Positions 1-5,788 of a stretch of DNA of 5,788 bases are shown piece after piece (position 1 is the stretch's first letter; every line of letters begins with the position of its first letter). Position numbers and translations under genes: made by a program. This DNA is from Rugosibacter sp. (GTDB lineage: Bacteria; Pseudomonadota; Gammaproteobacteria; Burkholderiales; Rhodocyclaceae): NCBI GenBank assembly GCA_030652715.1, contig JAUSQB010000314.1, positions 1-5,788 on the forward strand, written 5' to 3'. Under the pieces are notes generated by a model. That model had not been told where the DNA came from. It saw only the letters and a list, made by a program, of their open reading frames with translations, and made no database searches.

Positions 1-1549
1 TGGTATGTTTTGAAATAGCGGCAGTGCGCCCGCGATCAAGCCAGAATTTCTTGCGCGTCTCGGCGGATACAGCGATGAAGCCTTCGCCGCCGCGCAGGCT
101 GGCCAGACGCACTACTTCCGAGGCAGCGGTCATGACCGCCGTCTCGTCAGCGCCGACGATATCGCCGATCAGCACCATCTTCGGTCGGCCATGCCGCTTG
201 GCTTTGGTAGCATAACCAACAGCGCGCACATAACGCTCGTCGAGATGCTCCAGTCCGGCGAGTAATGCGCCACCGGGGCTGGTCTTGAGATAGTCGGTGA
301 TTTCGACAATGGATGGTACGGCATCGCGCACCTGGCCGAAAAACTCCAGACAGACGGTGCGCGTGACGGGTGGCATCTTGTGCAGTATCCACACGGCTGA
401 CGTAATCAGGCCATCCGTGCCTTCTTTTTGCACGCCGGGCAGGCCGCCCAGAAATTTATCGGTGACATCCTTGCCCAGGCCGGGTTTGCGGAACTGCACA
501 CCGGGGATGGCAAGCATTTCCTCGCCCAGTTTTGTCTTGCCGCTGGCGTCAAAACGGGTGAGGCGAAAGGTGACGACTTCCTGCTCGTGAATCTTGCCGA
601 AGTTGTGGTCAAGCCGCTCGACTTCCAGCCAGTTGCCGTCCGGCGTGACCATGCGCCATGAGGCCAGATTGTCCAGCGCCGTGCCCCACAGCACAGCCTT
701 TTTGCCGCCTGCATTCATGGCGATGTTGCCGCCGATGCAGGAGGCGTCCGCCGAGGTCGGATCGCAGGCGAAAACCAGCCCAGCCGCTTCGGCGGCTTCC
801 ATAACGCGGCGCGTGACCAGACCGGCACCAGTGCGCACGGTGGCGTAGTCCTTGTTGGTTCCAGGCAGACGCATCGGCTGCACCGGCGCCATATCAATGA
901 GTTTTTCAGTGTTAATCACCACCGAATGCGCGTCCAAGGGTACTGCGCCACCGGTGTAACCCGTGCCACCGCCACGCGGAATCATGGTGAGTTCGAGCTC
1001 AATACAGCCTTGTACCAGCGCGGCAATTTCTTCTTCCGTATCGGGCTTTAGCACCACGAAGGGGAATTCAACGCGCCAATCGGTGGCATCGGTGACATGC
1101 GAGACGCGCGCCAAGCCATCAAAGGCGATGTTGTCGCGGCGCGTGTAAGGCAGCAGGCGTTTGAGAATTTTTTTGCGTAACCGGGTGGTTTCGTCAAACC
1201 AGCGCTCAAAGTCACGCACCGCCACATCGGCAGCTGTAAGCAACTGGGCAACGCGCTCGTTCCCCGCACGGCGCAAATCAATTTCCTTGAGTCGATGGCG
1301 CAAGGCGTCCACCAGCGCACGGCGGCGCTTGGTGTTGGCCAGTAAATCGTCTTCTAAATAAGGATTGCGGCGCACTACCCAAATATCGCCCAGCACCTCA
1401 TACAGCATGCGGGCAGAGCGGCCGGTAATGCGCTCGGCGCGCAGTTCGGTCAAGGTCTCCCAAGCTGCTTCACCCAGCAAGCGCAAGGTGATTTCGCGGT
1501 CAGAAAATGAAGTGTAGTTATATGGGATTTCGCGCAGACGGGCGTTCAT
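1..1549 (-). CDS. FAD/FMN-binding oxidoreductase, DUF3683 family (N-terminal part, runs off left edge)
   Basis: This partial gene reads leftward from ATG at 1549-1547 and stays open to the window edge (516 codons). The first ~150 residues, beginning [20 protein letters not shown], match the extension I associate with DUF3683 proteins. A PCMH-type FAD-binding domain follows: [11 protein letters not shown] at residues 191-201 and [12 protein letters not shown] at 271-282 are the usual flavin pyrophosphate-contacting loops of the GlcD / D-lactate dehydrogenase superfamily. The FAD-oxidase C-terminal domain then begins, with KFWLDR near 501-506. From memory, full-length family members are about 1,300 residues and carry Fe-S/CCG-type domains after the flavin part; those would lie beyond position 1. 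The role is presumably cytoplasmic or membrane-associated oxidation of a 2-hydroxy acid feeding electrons to the respiratory chain, but the substrate is not readable here. GTG at 1564-1562 is an alternative in-frame start; ATG is preferred because it gives the family-like N-terminus. No strong Shine-Dalgarno is visible. Confidence 0.9.
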   Translation of the reverse strand, partial: MNARLREIPYNYTSFSDREITLRLLGEAAWETLTELRAERITGRSARMLYEVLGDIWVVRRNPYLEDDLLANTKRRRALVDALRHRLKEIDLRRAGNERVAQLLTAADVAVRDFERWFDETTRLRKKILKRLLPYTRRDNIAFDGLARVSHVTDATDWRVEFPFVVLKPDTEEEIAALVQGCIELELTMIPRGGGTGYTGGAVPLDAHSVVINTEKLIDMAPVQPMRLPGTNKDYATVRTGAGLVTRRVMEAAEAAGLVFACDPTSADASCIGGNIAMNAGGKKAVLWGTALDNLASWRMVTPDGNWLEVERLDHNFGKIHEQEVVTFRLTRFDASGKTKLGEEMLAIPGVQFRKPGLGKDVTDKFLGGLPGVQKEGTDGLITSAVWILHKMPPVTRTVCLEFFGQVRDAVPSIVEITDYLKTSPGGALLAGLEHLDERYVRAVGYATKAKRHGRPKMVLIGDIVGADETAVMTAASEVVRLASLRGGEGFIAVSAETRKKFWLDRGRTAAISKHT

Positions 1550-1579
1550 GGTGTGATGGAGCACAGTGATCAAGGGTTT

Positions 1580-1585
1580 ATTTTA
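1580..1585 (-). promoter_or_regulatory. Possible -10 element for the FAD oxidoreductase gene
   Basis: On the minus strand TAAAAT lies about 30 nt upstream of the ATG at 1549 and matches TATAAT at five of six bases. No convincing -35 hexamer was found 16-18 bp further upstream, so this is a weak call based on position and the -10 match alone. Confidence 0.22.
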
Positions 1586-1683
1586 GGCTATTGCGACGCC
1601 GCATGTTGTGTTGCAATACCCGCATAGGCAGTGTGGAAAGCCGGGAAAATTCGCGGTGATCAGTGAAGACGAATCGCCTGGCA

Positions 1684-1713
1684 TTGACGTGACAGACGGA
1701 CATCAAGCATAGT
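1684..1713 (+). promoter_or_regulatory. Candidate sigma-70 promoter for the MATE-PAP2 genes
   Basis: TTGACG (1684-1689, five of six matches to TTGACA) is followed after 18 bp by CATAGT (1708-1713, four of six to TATAAT). It is the best -35/-10 pair I could find by eye in the intergenic region. An alternative -10, TATAAA at 1731-1736, lacks a good -35 at normal spacing (TAGTCA at 1710-1715 is 15 bp away). Confidence 0.35.
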
Positions 1714-1807
1714 CAAGGTAGGGATTCATTTATAAAAAAGTCGGCGCTGGCGGAACGGCGTAAAGCAAGTTCCTTTCCCTGTACGGCGATAAACTGCGGT
1801 ACACCTT

Positions 1808-1825
1808 GCGGGTATTGCATACCGC
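1808..1825 (+). promoter_or_regulatory. Small hairpin / palindrome in the MATE gene leader
   Basis: GGTAT (1811-1815) and ATACC (1819-1823) form a perfect inverted repeat around a TGC loop. The pairing can be extended to GCGG(g)TAT / ATACCGC with one bulged G. The right arm TACCGC (1820-1825) can alternatively pair with GCGGTA at 1796-1801, giving two mutually exclusive stems. No U-tract follows, so it is not a terminator. It could be an operator or a leader structure 25 nt before the start codon, or chance. Confidence 0.25.
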
Positions 1826-1849
1826 CGTAGCAACTCCTTAGATCACCTC

Positions 1850-3238
1850 ATGATGCCTACGCCGTTCCCCATGCACACCCGCTCGCTTCCTCGCGAGCTA
1901 TTGCATTTGGCCTGGCCGTCGCTCGTGGCGCAGCTTGCCGTGATGGGTGGCGGGGTGATTGATACCTTGATGGCCGGGCGGATTTCAGCGCTGGATTTAG
2001 CGGCGGTGGGCATAGGCGCGAGCATTTACGCGACGGTGTTTGTGACTGTCATGGGCGTGTTGCTGGCGTTGATTCCGGTGGTGGCTCACCACCACGGCGC
2101 GCGGCGATTTGACGCCATTGGCGCGGATGTGCGGCAGAGTTTGTGGCTGGTGCTGGTGTTGGCATTCATCGCGGTGCTGCTGCTCAAAAACCCCGAGCCC
2201 TTTCTTTACTTTGCCCAGCCCAGCCCTGCACTGGAGTCGAAAGTGCGCGCTTACCTTGATGGCCTGGCCTGGGCGGTGCCAGGTTATCTGCTCTTTCGCG
2301 TGTTTTATGGCTTCACTACGGGTATTGGTCGTCCGCGGCCGGTGATGATTTTCAATCTTGCCGGGTTAGCGTTGAAGGCACCGCTGAACTGGGTGTTCAT
2401 GTATGGCCACTTTGGTTTGCCAGCCTTGGGCGGGCCGGGCTGTGGCTGGTCGTCAGCGGTGATTGCGTGGTTTTTGGCGAGCGTCGCCTGGTATTGGTGT
2501 CGGAGGGAAGCCAGCTATGCGCCGTATGGCGTGTTCAGCCAATTCGAGTGGCCGCGTTGGTTGGCGTTAAAAGAGCTGCTGCGCCTGGGTGTGCCGAGCG
2601 GCGTCTCGTTTTTGGTGGATGTGAGTGCGTTTACTTTCATGGCCTTGTTTATCGCCCGGCTGGGGCCGCAGGTGTCTGCTGCGCACCAGATTGCCGCGAA
2701 TGCGGCGGTGTTTTTGTTCATGGTGCCAACGGCGGTAGGCAGCGCAACGGCCGTGTTGGTCGGGCAAGCCTTGGGTGCGGGAAATAGTCGGCGCTCGCGA
2801 GACGCCGGTTTGCTGGGTTTGGGCATTGCAGGTGCGCTGGGTTTGACGCTGGGCACAGCCATGTATTTTGGTGCGCTGCCCTTGGCGCGAGTGTACACGC
2901 CGGATGCTGCTGTGGCATTCATAGCGGCACAGCTGTTGCTGCTGGTGGCGGCTTACCATTTGGCCGATAGCGTACAGGCGGTGATGATTCAAGTGCTGCG
3001 TGCGTACAAGCGCACCTGGGGGCCAACGATGATTTATGCGGTGTCCTTGTGGGGCGTGGGCTTATGCGGTGGTTACGTGCTTGGTTTGACCGATATTCTG
3101 GGCCCTGCGCGCGGGGCGGCCGGTTTTTGGTTGGCGGCTACCGCTAGCCTGGCGGTAGCCAGCGTGATGACGACGGTGTATTTTCTGACGATCGCTAAAG
3201 CGAGCGTTAAAACGGCTGTGAAACTCAATGATGGCTGA
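1850..3238 (+). CDS. MATE family efflux transporter, NorM type
   Basis: This is a complete 462-residue inner-membrane antiporter, the usual length for a 12-helix MATE protein that exports cationic drugs or metabolites in exchange for Na+ or H+. The two-fold family pattern is visible. In the N-terminal half there is AWPSLVAQ (21-28) and VIDTLMAG (36-43), with Asp38 where NorM has its helix-1 acidic residue, and APLNWVFMYG (177-186). In the C-terminal half there is GVPSG (247-251), AHQIAANA (278-285), MVPTAVGSAT (291-300) and VGQALGAG (304-311), then ADSVQ (372-376) with Asp373. Asp257 sits where NorM_VC has a cation-site Glu, a conservative change. ATG at 1850 is the first possible start: the frame has no earlier ATG, GTG or TTG back to the stop at 1790-1792. 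No Shine-Dalgarno is evident, so a later start such as ATG 1871 cannot be excluded. The PAP2 gene follows after 51 bp without a terminator. The exported substrate is unknown. Confidence 0.93.
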   Translation: MMPTPFPMHTRSLPRELLHLAWPSLVAQLAVMGGGVIDTLMAGRISALDLAAVGIGASIYATVFVTVMGVLLALIPVVAHHHGARRFDAIGADVRQSLWLVLVLAFIAVLLLKNPEPFLYFAQPSPALESKVRAYLDGLAWAVPGYLLFRVFYGFTTGIGRPRPVMIFNLAGLALKAPLNWVFMYGHFGLPALGGPGCGWSSAVIAWFLASVAWYWCRREASYAPYGVFSQFEWPRWLALKELLRLGVPSGVSFLVDVSAFTFMALFIARLGPQVSAAHQIAANAAVFLFMVPTAVGSATAVLVGQALGAGNSRRSRDAGLLGLGIAGALGLTLGTAMYFGALPLARVYTPDAAVAFIAAQLLLLVAAYHLADSVQAVMIQVLRAYKRTWGPTMIYAVSLWGVGLCGGYVLGLTDILGPARGAAGFWLAATASLAVASVMTTVYFLTIAKASVKTAVKLNDG

Positions 3239-3289
3239 GGAGTCGGATAGTGCGCGGATGGCTCGTCGTTTAACCAATAGTGGACGTTG

Positions 3290-4009
3290 ATGAAAAAAAT
3301 ACAGTTCAGTCAGCATCGAAATTTTTGGCAGTTGCACTTATTTTTTCCGGCGATTATTGCTGCCTTTATGGTCGTGGTATACCCCTTCACTGGCTGGGAT
3401 CAATGGTTTATTGCACCGTATTACAGCGCCCTGGCGCATGCTTTTCCCTTAAGAAATGATCATTTTATGCAAGTGGTGATGCATGCTGGCTTAAAGGATG
3501 TCGTTATCGGTGCGGCAATGCTGGTTCTCGCCATATTTTTATTGAGCTTTAAAGTCAAAAAACTGATGTCGTATCGCCGTCAATCCGCGTGGGTTTTGTT
3601 GGGCATGGTGCTAGCGGATTCTGCCGTGTCTCTGCTCAAACAGCAAAGTATTCATGCGTGCCCGTGGGATGTGATGCAATACGGCGGTGACAAGCCTTGG
3701 CTGTCTTTGTTCGCGGTTTTGCCTGATGGCGTTGCACCTGGCCATTGTTTTCCTGCGGGACACGCTTCGGCGGGTTTCGCCTTGATGGCTTTTTACTTTG
3801 CGATGCGTGATACCAAGCCTGTATGCGCCAAGTTTGTGCTGCTTTTTGCGTTAGCTTACGGCTTTGTCATGGGCTGGGCGCAGATGATGCGAGGTGCGCA
3901 CTTTTTTTCGCATACCGTATGGTCAGCCTGGGTGGTGTGGATGGTGCTGCTTTTACTCCATGCTCTTTGGCCACCGACTAAAACGCTGGCAAAATCGAGT
4001 GTTTCATGA
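3290..4009 (+). CDS. PAP2-superfamily membrane phosphatase (COG3907-like)
   Basis: This is a complete 239-residue integral membrane protein with about six hydrophobic segments (roughly 14-32, 70-88, 99-117, 159-172, 181-198, 207-228). It carries the three PAP2 motifs in a diverged form. Motif 1 is Lys117 followed by IHACPWD (121-127), with Cys in place of the usual Arg of K-x6-RP. Motif 2 is FPAGHAS (154-160) rather than PSGH, with catalytic-type His158. Motif 3 is RGAHFFSH (201-208), giving Arg201 and the nucleophile-type His208. I recall this CPWD/PAGHAS/RGAHFFSH set as characteristic of a PAP2 subclass that includes lipid A or isoprenoid-pyrophosphate phosphatases, so the substrate is probably a membrane lipid phosphate, acted on at the periplasmic face. 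ATG at 3290 is preferred over the adjacent TTG at 3287; the ribosome site is weak. The gene probably shares a transcript with the MATE gene and is closed by the terminator at 4034-4082. Its wobble positions look more AT-rich than those of the MATE gene. Confidence 0.88.
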   Translation: MKKIQFSQHRNFWQLHLFFPAIIAAFMVVVYPFTGWDQWFIAPYYSALAHAFPLRNDHFMQVVMHAGLKDVVIGAAMLVLAIFLLSFKVKKLMSYRRQSAWVLLGMVLADSAVSLLKQQSIHACPWDVMQYGGDKPWLSLFAVLPDGVAPGHCFPAGHASAGFALMAFYFAMRDTKPVCAKFVLLFALAYGFVMGWAQMMRGAHFFSHTVWSAWVVWMVLLLLHALWPPTKTLAKSSVS

Positions 4010-4033
4010 CTATTCCTGACCAGTTTTCATGCG

Positions 4034-4082
4034 TTGCCCTTGATCCTCATGCGAGTCAAGGCAAATTGCATTTATTTTTTTA
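4034..4082 (+). terminator. Rho-independent terminator after the PAP2 gene
   Basis: TTGCC(c)TTGA (4034-4042) pairs with TCAAGGCAA (4056-4064), with one bulged C and a loop of about 13 nt. A T-rich run (TTTATTTTTTT, 4071-4081) follows a few bases later. It lies 25 bp after the PAP2 stop codon, which fits the end of the MATE-PAP2 transcript. The poly-T is slightly offset from the stem by ATTGCA, so efficiency may be moderate. Confidence 0.65.
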
Positions 4083-4089
4083 TTGCATT
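4065..4089 (+). repeat. Direct repeat ATTGCATT x2, 9-bp spacer
   Basis: ATTGCATT occurs at 4065-4072 and again at 4082-4089, with the T-rich terminator tail between them (start-to-start 17 bp). It lies 29 to 53 bp upstream of ATG 4118. It may be a paired regulator site or a promoter element (TTGCAT is a passable -35), or a chance feature of an AT-rich tail. No clear -10 was found at correct spacing. Confidence 0.35.
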
Positions 4090-4117
4090 CGACTAAAGCT
4101 TGTGGTCTGATTACCCG

Positions 4118-4558
4118 ATGTCCGGTTTTTCACTCAGAGGTATTGCCTCTTTCCGCGTTTTTAATTGTCGTTCGACAAGTCGCGCGCTCGACGCAACGGC
4201 ACCGCTGCTCGGTCAGTCAATAACGAAGGCTGTTTGCCTTATTGGTTTGATCGGCCTGTTGTTGATGCTTCTGGCCACGCAGCAGCTGGTCATGACGCAC
4301 GGCTATACCCACGTTGGCACGGTGTCCGGCGTGCAGTCGGCGTTGCAGGACGATCAGCAAAATTCGCCGGACGGTTTGCCGGTTTGTGAGTTGTGTGCCG
4401 TATCGAGCGGTCTTTACTTTATCGCCCCATTTGCGGGACAGGCCGTTTTTGTAGCATTTATTGCGCCGCTAGCCTCAATGGGCGCCGTCTCACCAGCGCC
4501 GACTTTTCTCTTTCCTGCCGCTTACCTTAGCCGCGCTCCGCCTTCACGCCTGGGTTGA
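4118..4558 (+). CDS. DUF2946-like small membrane protein
   Basis: This 146-residue protein has one strong hydrophobic helix (about 36-56, rich in Leu, Ile and Gly). A short segment with His61 and His65 follows, then an acidic/polar linker (74-87), the motif CELC (Cys90, Cys93), a second hydrophobic stretch (99-121), and a tail ending SRAPPSRLG (138-146). The layout of helix, then His residues, then a Cys pair, then a terminal SRAPP-type motif is what I know from DUF2946 and related proteins, which often sit beside metal-uptake or TonB-linked genes. Their biochemical role is not established; metal handling at the periplasmic face is inference from His and Cys content and neighbours. The frame opens with TTG at 4100, one codon after a stop; ATG 4118 is chosen as the first standard start. 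Neither start has a clear Shine-Dalgarno. The outer-membrane protein gene follows 64 bp downstream with no terminator between, so an operon is likely. Confidence 0.7.
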   Translation: MSGFSLRGIASFRVFNCRSTSRALDATAPLLGQSITKAVCLIGLIGLLLMLLATQQLVMTHGYTHVGTVSGVQSALQDDQQNSPDGLPVCELCAVSSGLYFIAPFAGQAVFVAFIAPLASMGAVSPAPTFLFPAAYLSRAPPSRLG

Positions 4559-4609
4559 CCTGTTTTTCTCACGTCGGCTATTTGCGGCTGGCGTGCCATG
4601 TCAATTTTC

Positions 4610-4614
4610 AAGGA
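4610..4614 (+). promoter_or_regulatory. Ribosome binding site of the outer-membrane protein gene
   Basis: AAGGA lies 8 nt before ATG 4623. It is the clearest Shine-Dalgarno in the window and fixes the start of the gene, which is also supported by the signal peptide that begins there. Confidence 0.75.
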
Positions 4615-4622
4615 ATGTGAAC

Positions 4623-5788
4623 ATGTCCCGAACATCACGATCTGTGCTGGCCGCCTGTGGCGTGCTGGCGAGTTTTTCTGCGCTTGCAGGAGACAATGAC
4701 TTAAAAACCCTGCGCGAGGAAATCGCGCAACTGCGTCAAGTCTATGAACAGCGCATTAATGCGCTGGAAAGACGTCTGGCAGACACCGAACAACAGGCGA
4801 AAACGGCTGAATCGACTGCCGGAGCAGCACAGCTTGCTGCGCGTGAAGCGAGCCGCACACCGGCAGCAGCGAATGCCTTCAACCCGGAAATTTCGCTGAT
4901 TCTTTCCGGCATGTACACCAGCACCTCGCAGGACGCGCGGCAGGATCCGACGGGCATAGCCGGACGCGAGCGCCGTCTTCAGGGCGTGCTGCCATCGGGC
5001 ATGTCTTCGGGTGCTGAGGCACGTTCGTGGAATCTGGGCGAATCCGAGCTGGCTATCTCAGCCAATATCGATCCTCGCTTTCGCGGTAATTTTCTGCTCG
5101 CCATTGCGCCAGACGATACAGTGGGCGTTGAAGAGGCGAACATCCAGACTTTGGGCCTGGGTCATGGGCTGGGCATGAAGATCGGCCGCTTCTTTTCGGG
5201 TATCGGCTATGCCAACCAGCAGCATCCGCATGCCTGGGATTTTTCTGACGCCACTTTGCCCTACCAGGCGTTTTTCGGGCCGCAGTTGGGCTATGACGGC
5301 ATGCAGGTGCGCTGGCTTGCGCCGACCGATTTGTTCCTTGAATTCGGTGCCGAGGCAGGCCGTGCCCTGAGTTTTCCATCGACGGACAGCGACGCCAGCA
5401 AAAACGGCCTGACTTCAGGCAGCATGTTTGCGCGGGTGGGCGGTGATGCGGGTGTTGCCAATAGCTGGCGCGCGGGCATGTCGTATTTCCGCTCCAGGCC
5501 GCGCGACCGCGCTTATGAAGATATCGATAGCACCGCAACGCCGGTGACCAATAGTTTTTCGGGGAATAGCAAAACCGTCGGTCTGGATTTTGTCTGGAAG
5601 TGGTCGCCGCAAGGCAATCCTGCAGTTCGGAACTTTGTGTTCCAGAGCGAATGGATGCGCCGCAGCGAAACCGGCGAGCTGACCTTTGATGCCGATGGTA
5701 CCGGCCCGGGCACGGCGACAGATGCATTTCGTTCAACCCAATCCGGTTTTTATGCGCAGGGCGTGTATCAGTTCATGCCGCGCTGGCG
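4623..5788 (+). CDS. Outer-membrane beta-barrel protein with N-terminal coiled coil (partial, runs off right edge)
   Basis: This gene is open to the window end (388 codons plus 2 bases). Residues 1-22 form a classical signal peptide: Arg near the start, a hydrophobic core, then ALA before Gly23. Residues 26-58 are a charged coiled coil with heptad spacing (L27, I34, Y41, L48; L30, L37), followed by an Ala-rich linker to about 83. From NPEISLILSG (87-96) onward the sequence alternates in the way of beta strands, with conserved-looking blocks LGESELAISANIDP (138-151), GRFFSGIGY (188-196) and a His-rich HPHAWDF (201-207). The architecture resembles trimeric or porin-like outer-membrane proteins. 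I recall close relatives annotated as hypothetical or 'TonB-dependent receptor' near zinc ABC-transporter genes in betaproteobacteria. No TonB box or plug domain is visible, so I would not call it a TonB receptor on this evidence. Substrate is unknown; metal is an inference from context and the His motif. Confidence 0.8.
   Translation, partial: MSRTSRSVLAACGVLASFSALAGDNDLKTLREEIAQLRQVYEQRINALERRLADTEQQAKTAESTAGAAQLAAREASRTPAAANAFNPEISLILSGMYTSTSQDARQDPTGIAGRERRLQGVLPSGMSSGAEARSWNLGESELAISANIDPRFRGNFLLAIAPDDTVGVEEANIQTLGLGHGLGMKIGRFFSGIGYANQQHPHAWDFSDATLPYQAFFGPQLGYDGMQVRWLAPTDLFLEFGAEAGRALSFPSTDSDASKNGLTSGSMFARVGGDAGVANSWRAGMSYFRSRPRDRAYEDIDSTATPVTNSFSGNSKTVGLDFVWKWSPQGNPAVRNFVFQSEWMRRSETGELTFDADGTGPGTATDAFRSTQSGFYAQGVYQFMPRW

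Larger units (their letters stand above)
1550..1849. other. Divergent intergenic region between the FAD oxidoreductase and MATE genes
   Basis: These 300 bp separate two genes that point away from each other, so the promoters of both should lie here. I see no small ORF with a credible start and ribosome site, no tRNA and no long repeat. Contents worth naming are a candidate promoter toward the MATE gene (1684-1713), a weak -10 toward the oxidoreductase (1580-1585), an AT-rich patch around 1727-1738 containing TATAAA, and a small hairpin at 1808-1825. The leader of the MATE transcript would be over 120 nt if the 1684-1713 promoter is used. Confidence 0.6.

Noticed and set aside
24..1361. Several plus-strand open frames of 60-100 codons
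   Set aside because: All are shadows of the continuous 516-codon minus-strand oxidoreductase frame, which has clear FAD-binding motifs.
1838..1849. TTAGATCACCTC resembling the 3' end of 16S rRNA (GGATCACCTC)
   Set aside because: The similarity covers only about ten bases. The preceding sequence does not match 16S helix 45, so it is chance.
2515..2992. Overlapping minus-strand open frames of 135 and 141 codons
   Set aside because: They are antisense to the MATE gene, low in complexity and without start signals; they are by-products of GC-rich codon use in the real gene.
3239..3289. Possible terminator or promoter between the MATE and PAP2 genes
   Set aside because: No GC-rich hairpin with a T-tract and no convincing -35/-10 pair is present in these 51 bp, so co-transcription is the simpler reading.
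4559..4622. Zur box or separate promoter ahead of the outer-membrane protein gene
   Set aside because: I looked for an AT-rich GTTATA-n-TATAAC-like palindrome, here and in 4060-4117, because of the zinc hypothesis, and found none; only the AAGGA ribosome site is supportable.
5053..5736. 227-codon open frame on the minus strand
   Set aside because: It lies wholly inside the outer-membrane protein gene on the opposite strand. Its translation is rich in Arg, Ser, Cys and His without any domain pattern, whereas the plus-strand frame has a ribosome site, signal peptide and coherent barrel sequence.

Overview
The window looks like ordinary chromosome of a betaproteobacterium. The codon use is moderately GC-rich, and the first gene is a large FAD-linked oxidoreductase of the DUF3683 type, which I know mainly from that class; a Nitrosomonadales or Gallionellaceae-like host is my guess from protein flavour, not a demonstrated assignment. 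Five protein genes are supported. The two outer ones run off the window edges, so both are partial.

Layout. Positions 1-1549 (minus strand) hold the N-terminal 516 codons of the FAD/FMN-binding oxidoreductase. A 300-bp divergent intergenic region (1550-1849) follows, with a plausible sigma-70 promoter and a small hairpin in the leader of the next gene. Positions 1850-3238 (plus) encode a complete NorM-type MATE multidrug/Na+ or H+ antiporter. After 51 bp comes a complete PAP2-superfamily membrane phosphatase (3290-4009), probably co-transcribed with it. A Rho-independent terminator (4034-4082) closes that pair.

Positions 4118-4558 encode a small DUF2946-like membrane protein with a CxxC motif, and 64 bp further on (4623 to the right edge) an outer-membrane protein begins: signal peptide, coiled coil, then beta-barrel. 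I recall the last two gene types as neighbours in proteobacterial metal (zinc)-acquisition loci, but nothing within the window proves the substrate.

No mobile element, CRISPR array, tRNA or rRNA was seen. The most interesting part is the right-hand pair, because its function is poorly defined and the rest of its locus lies outside the window.
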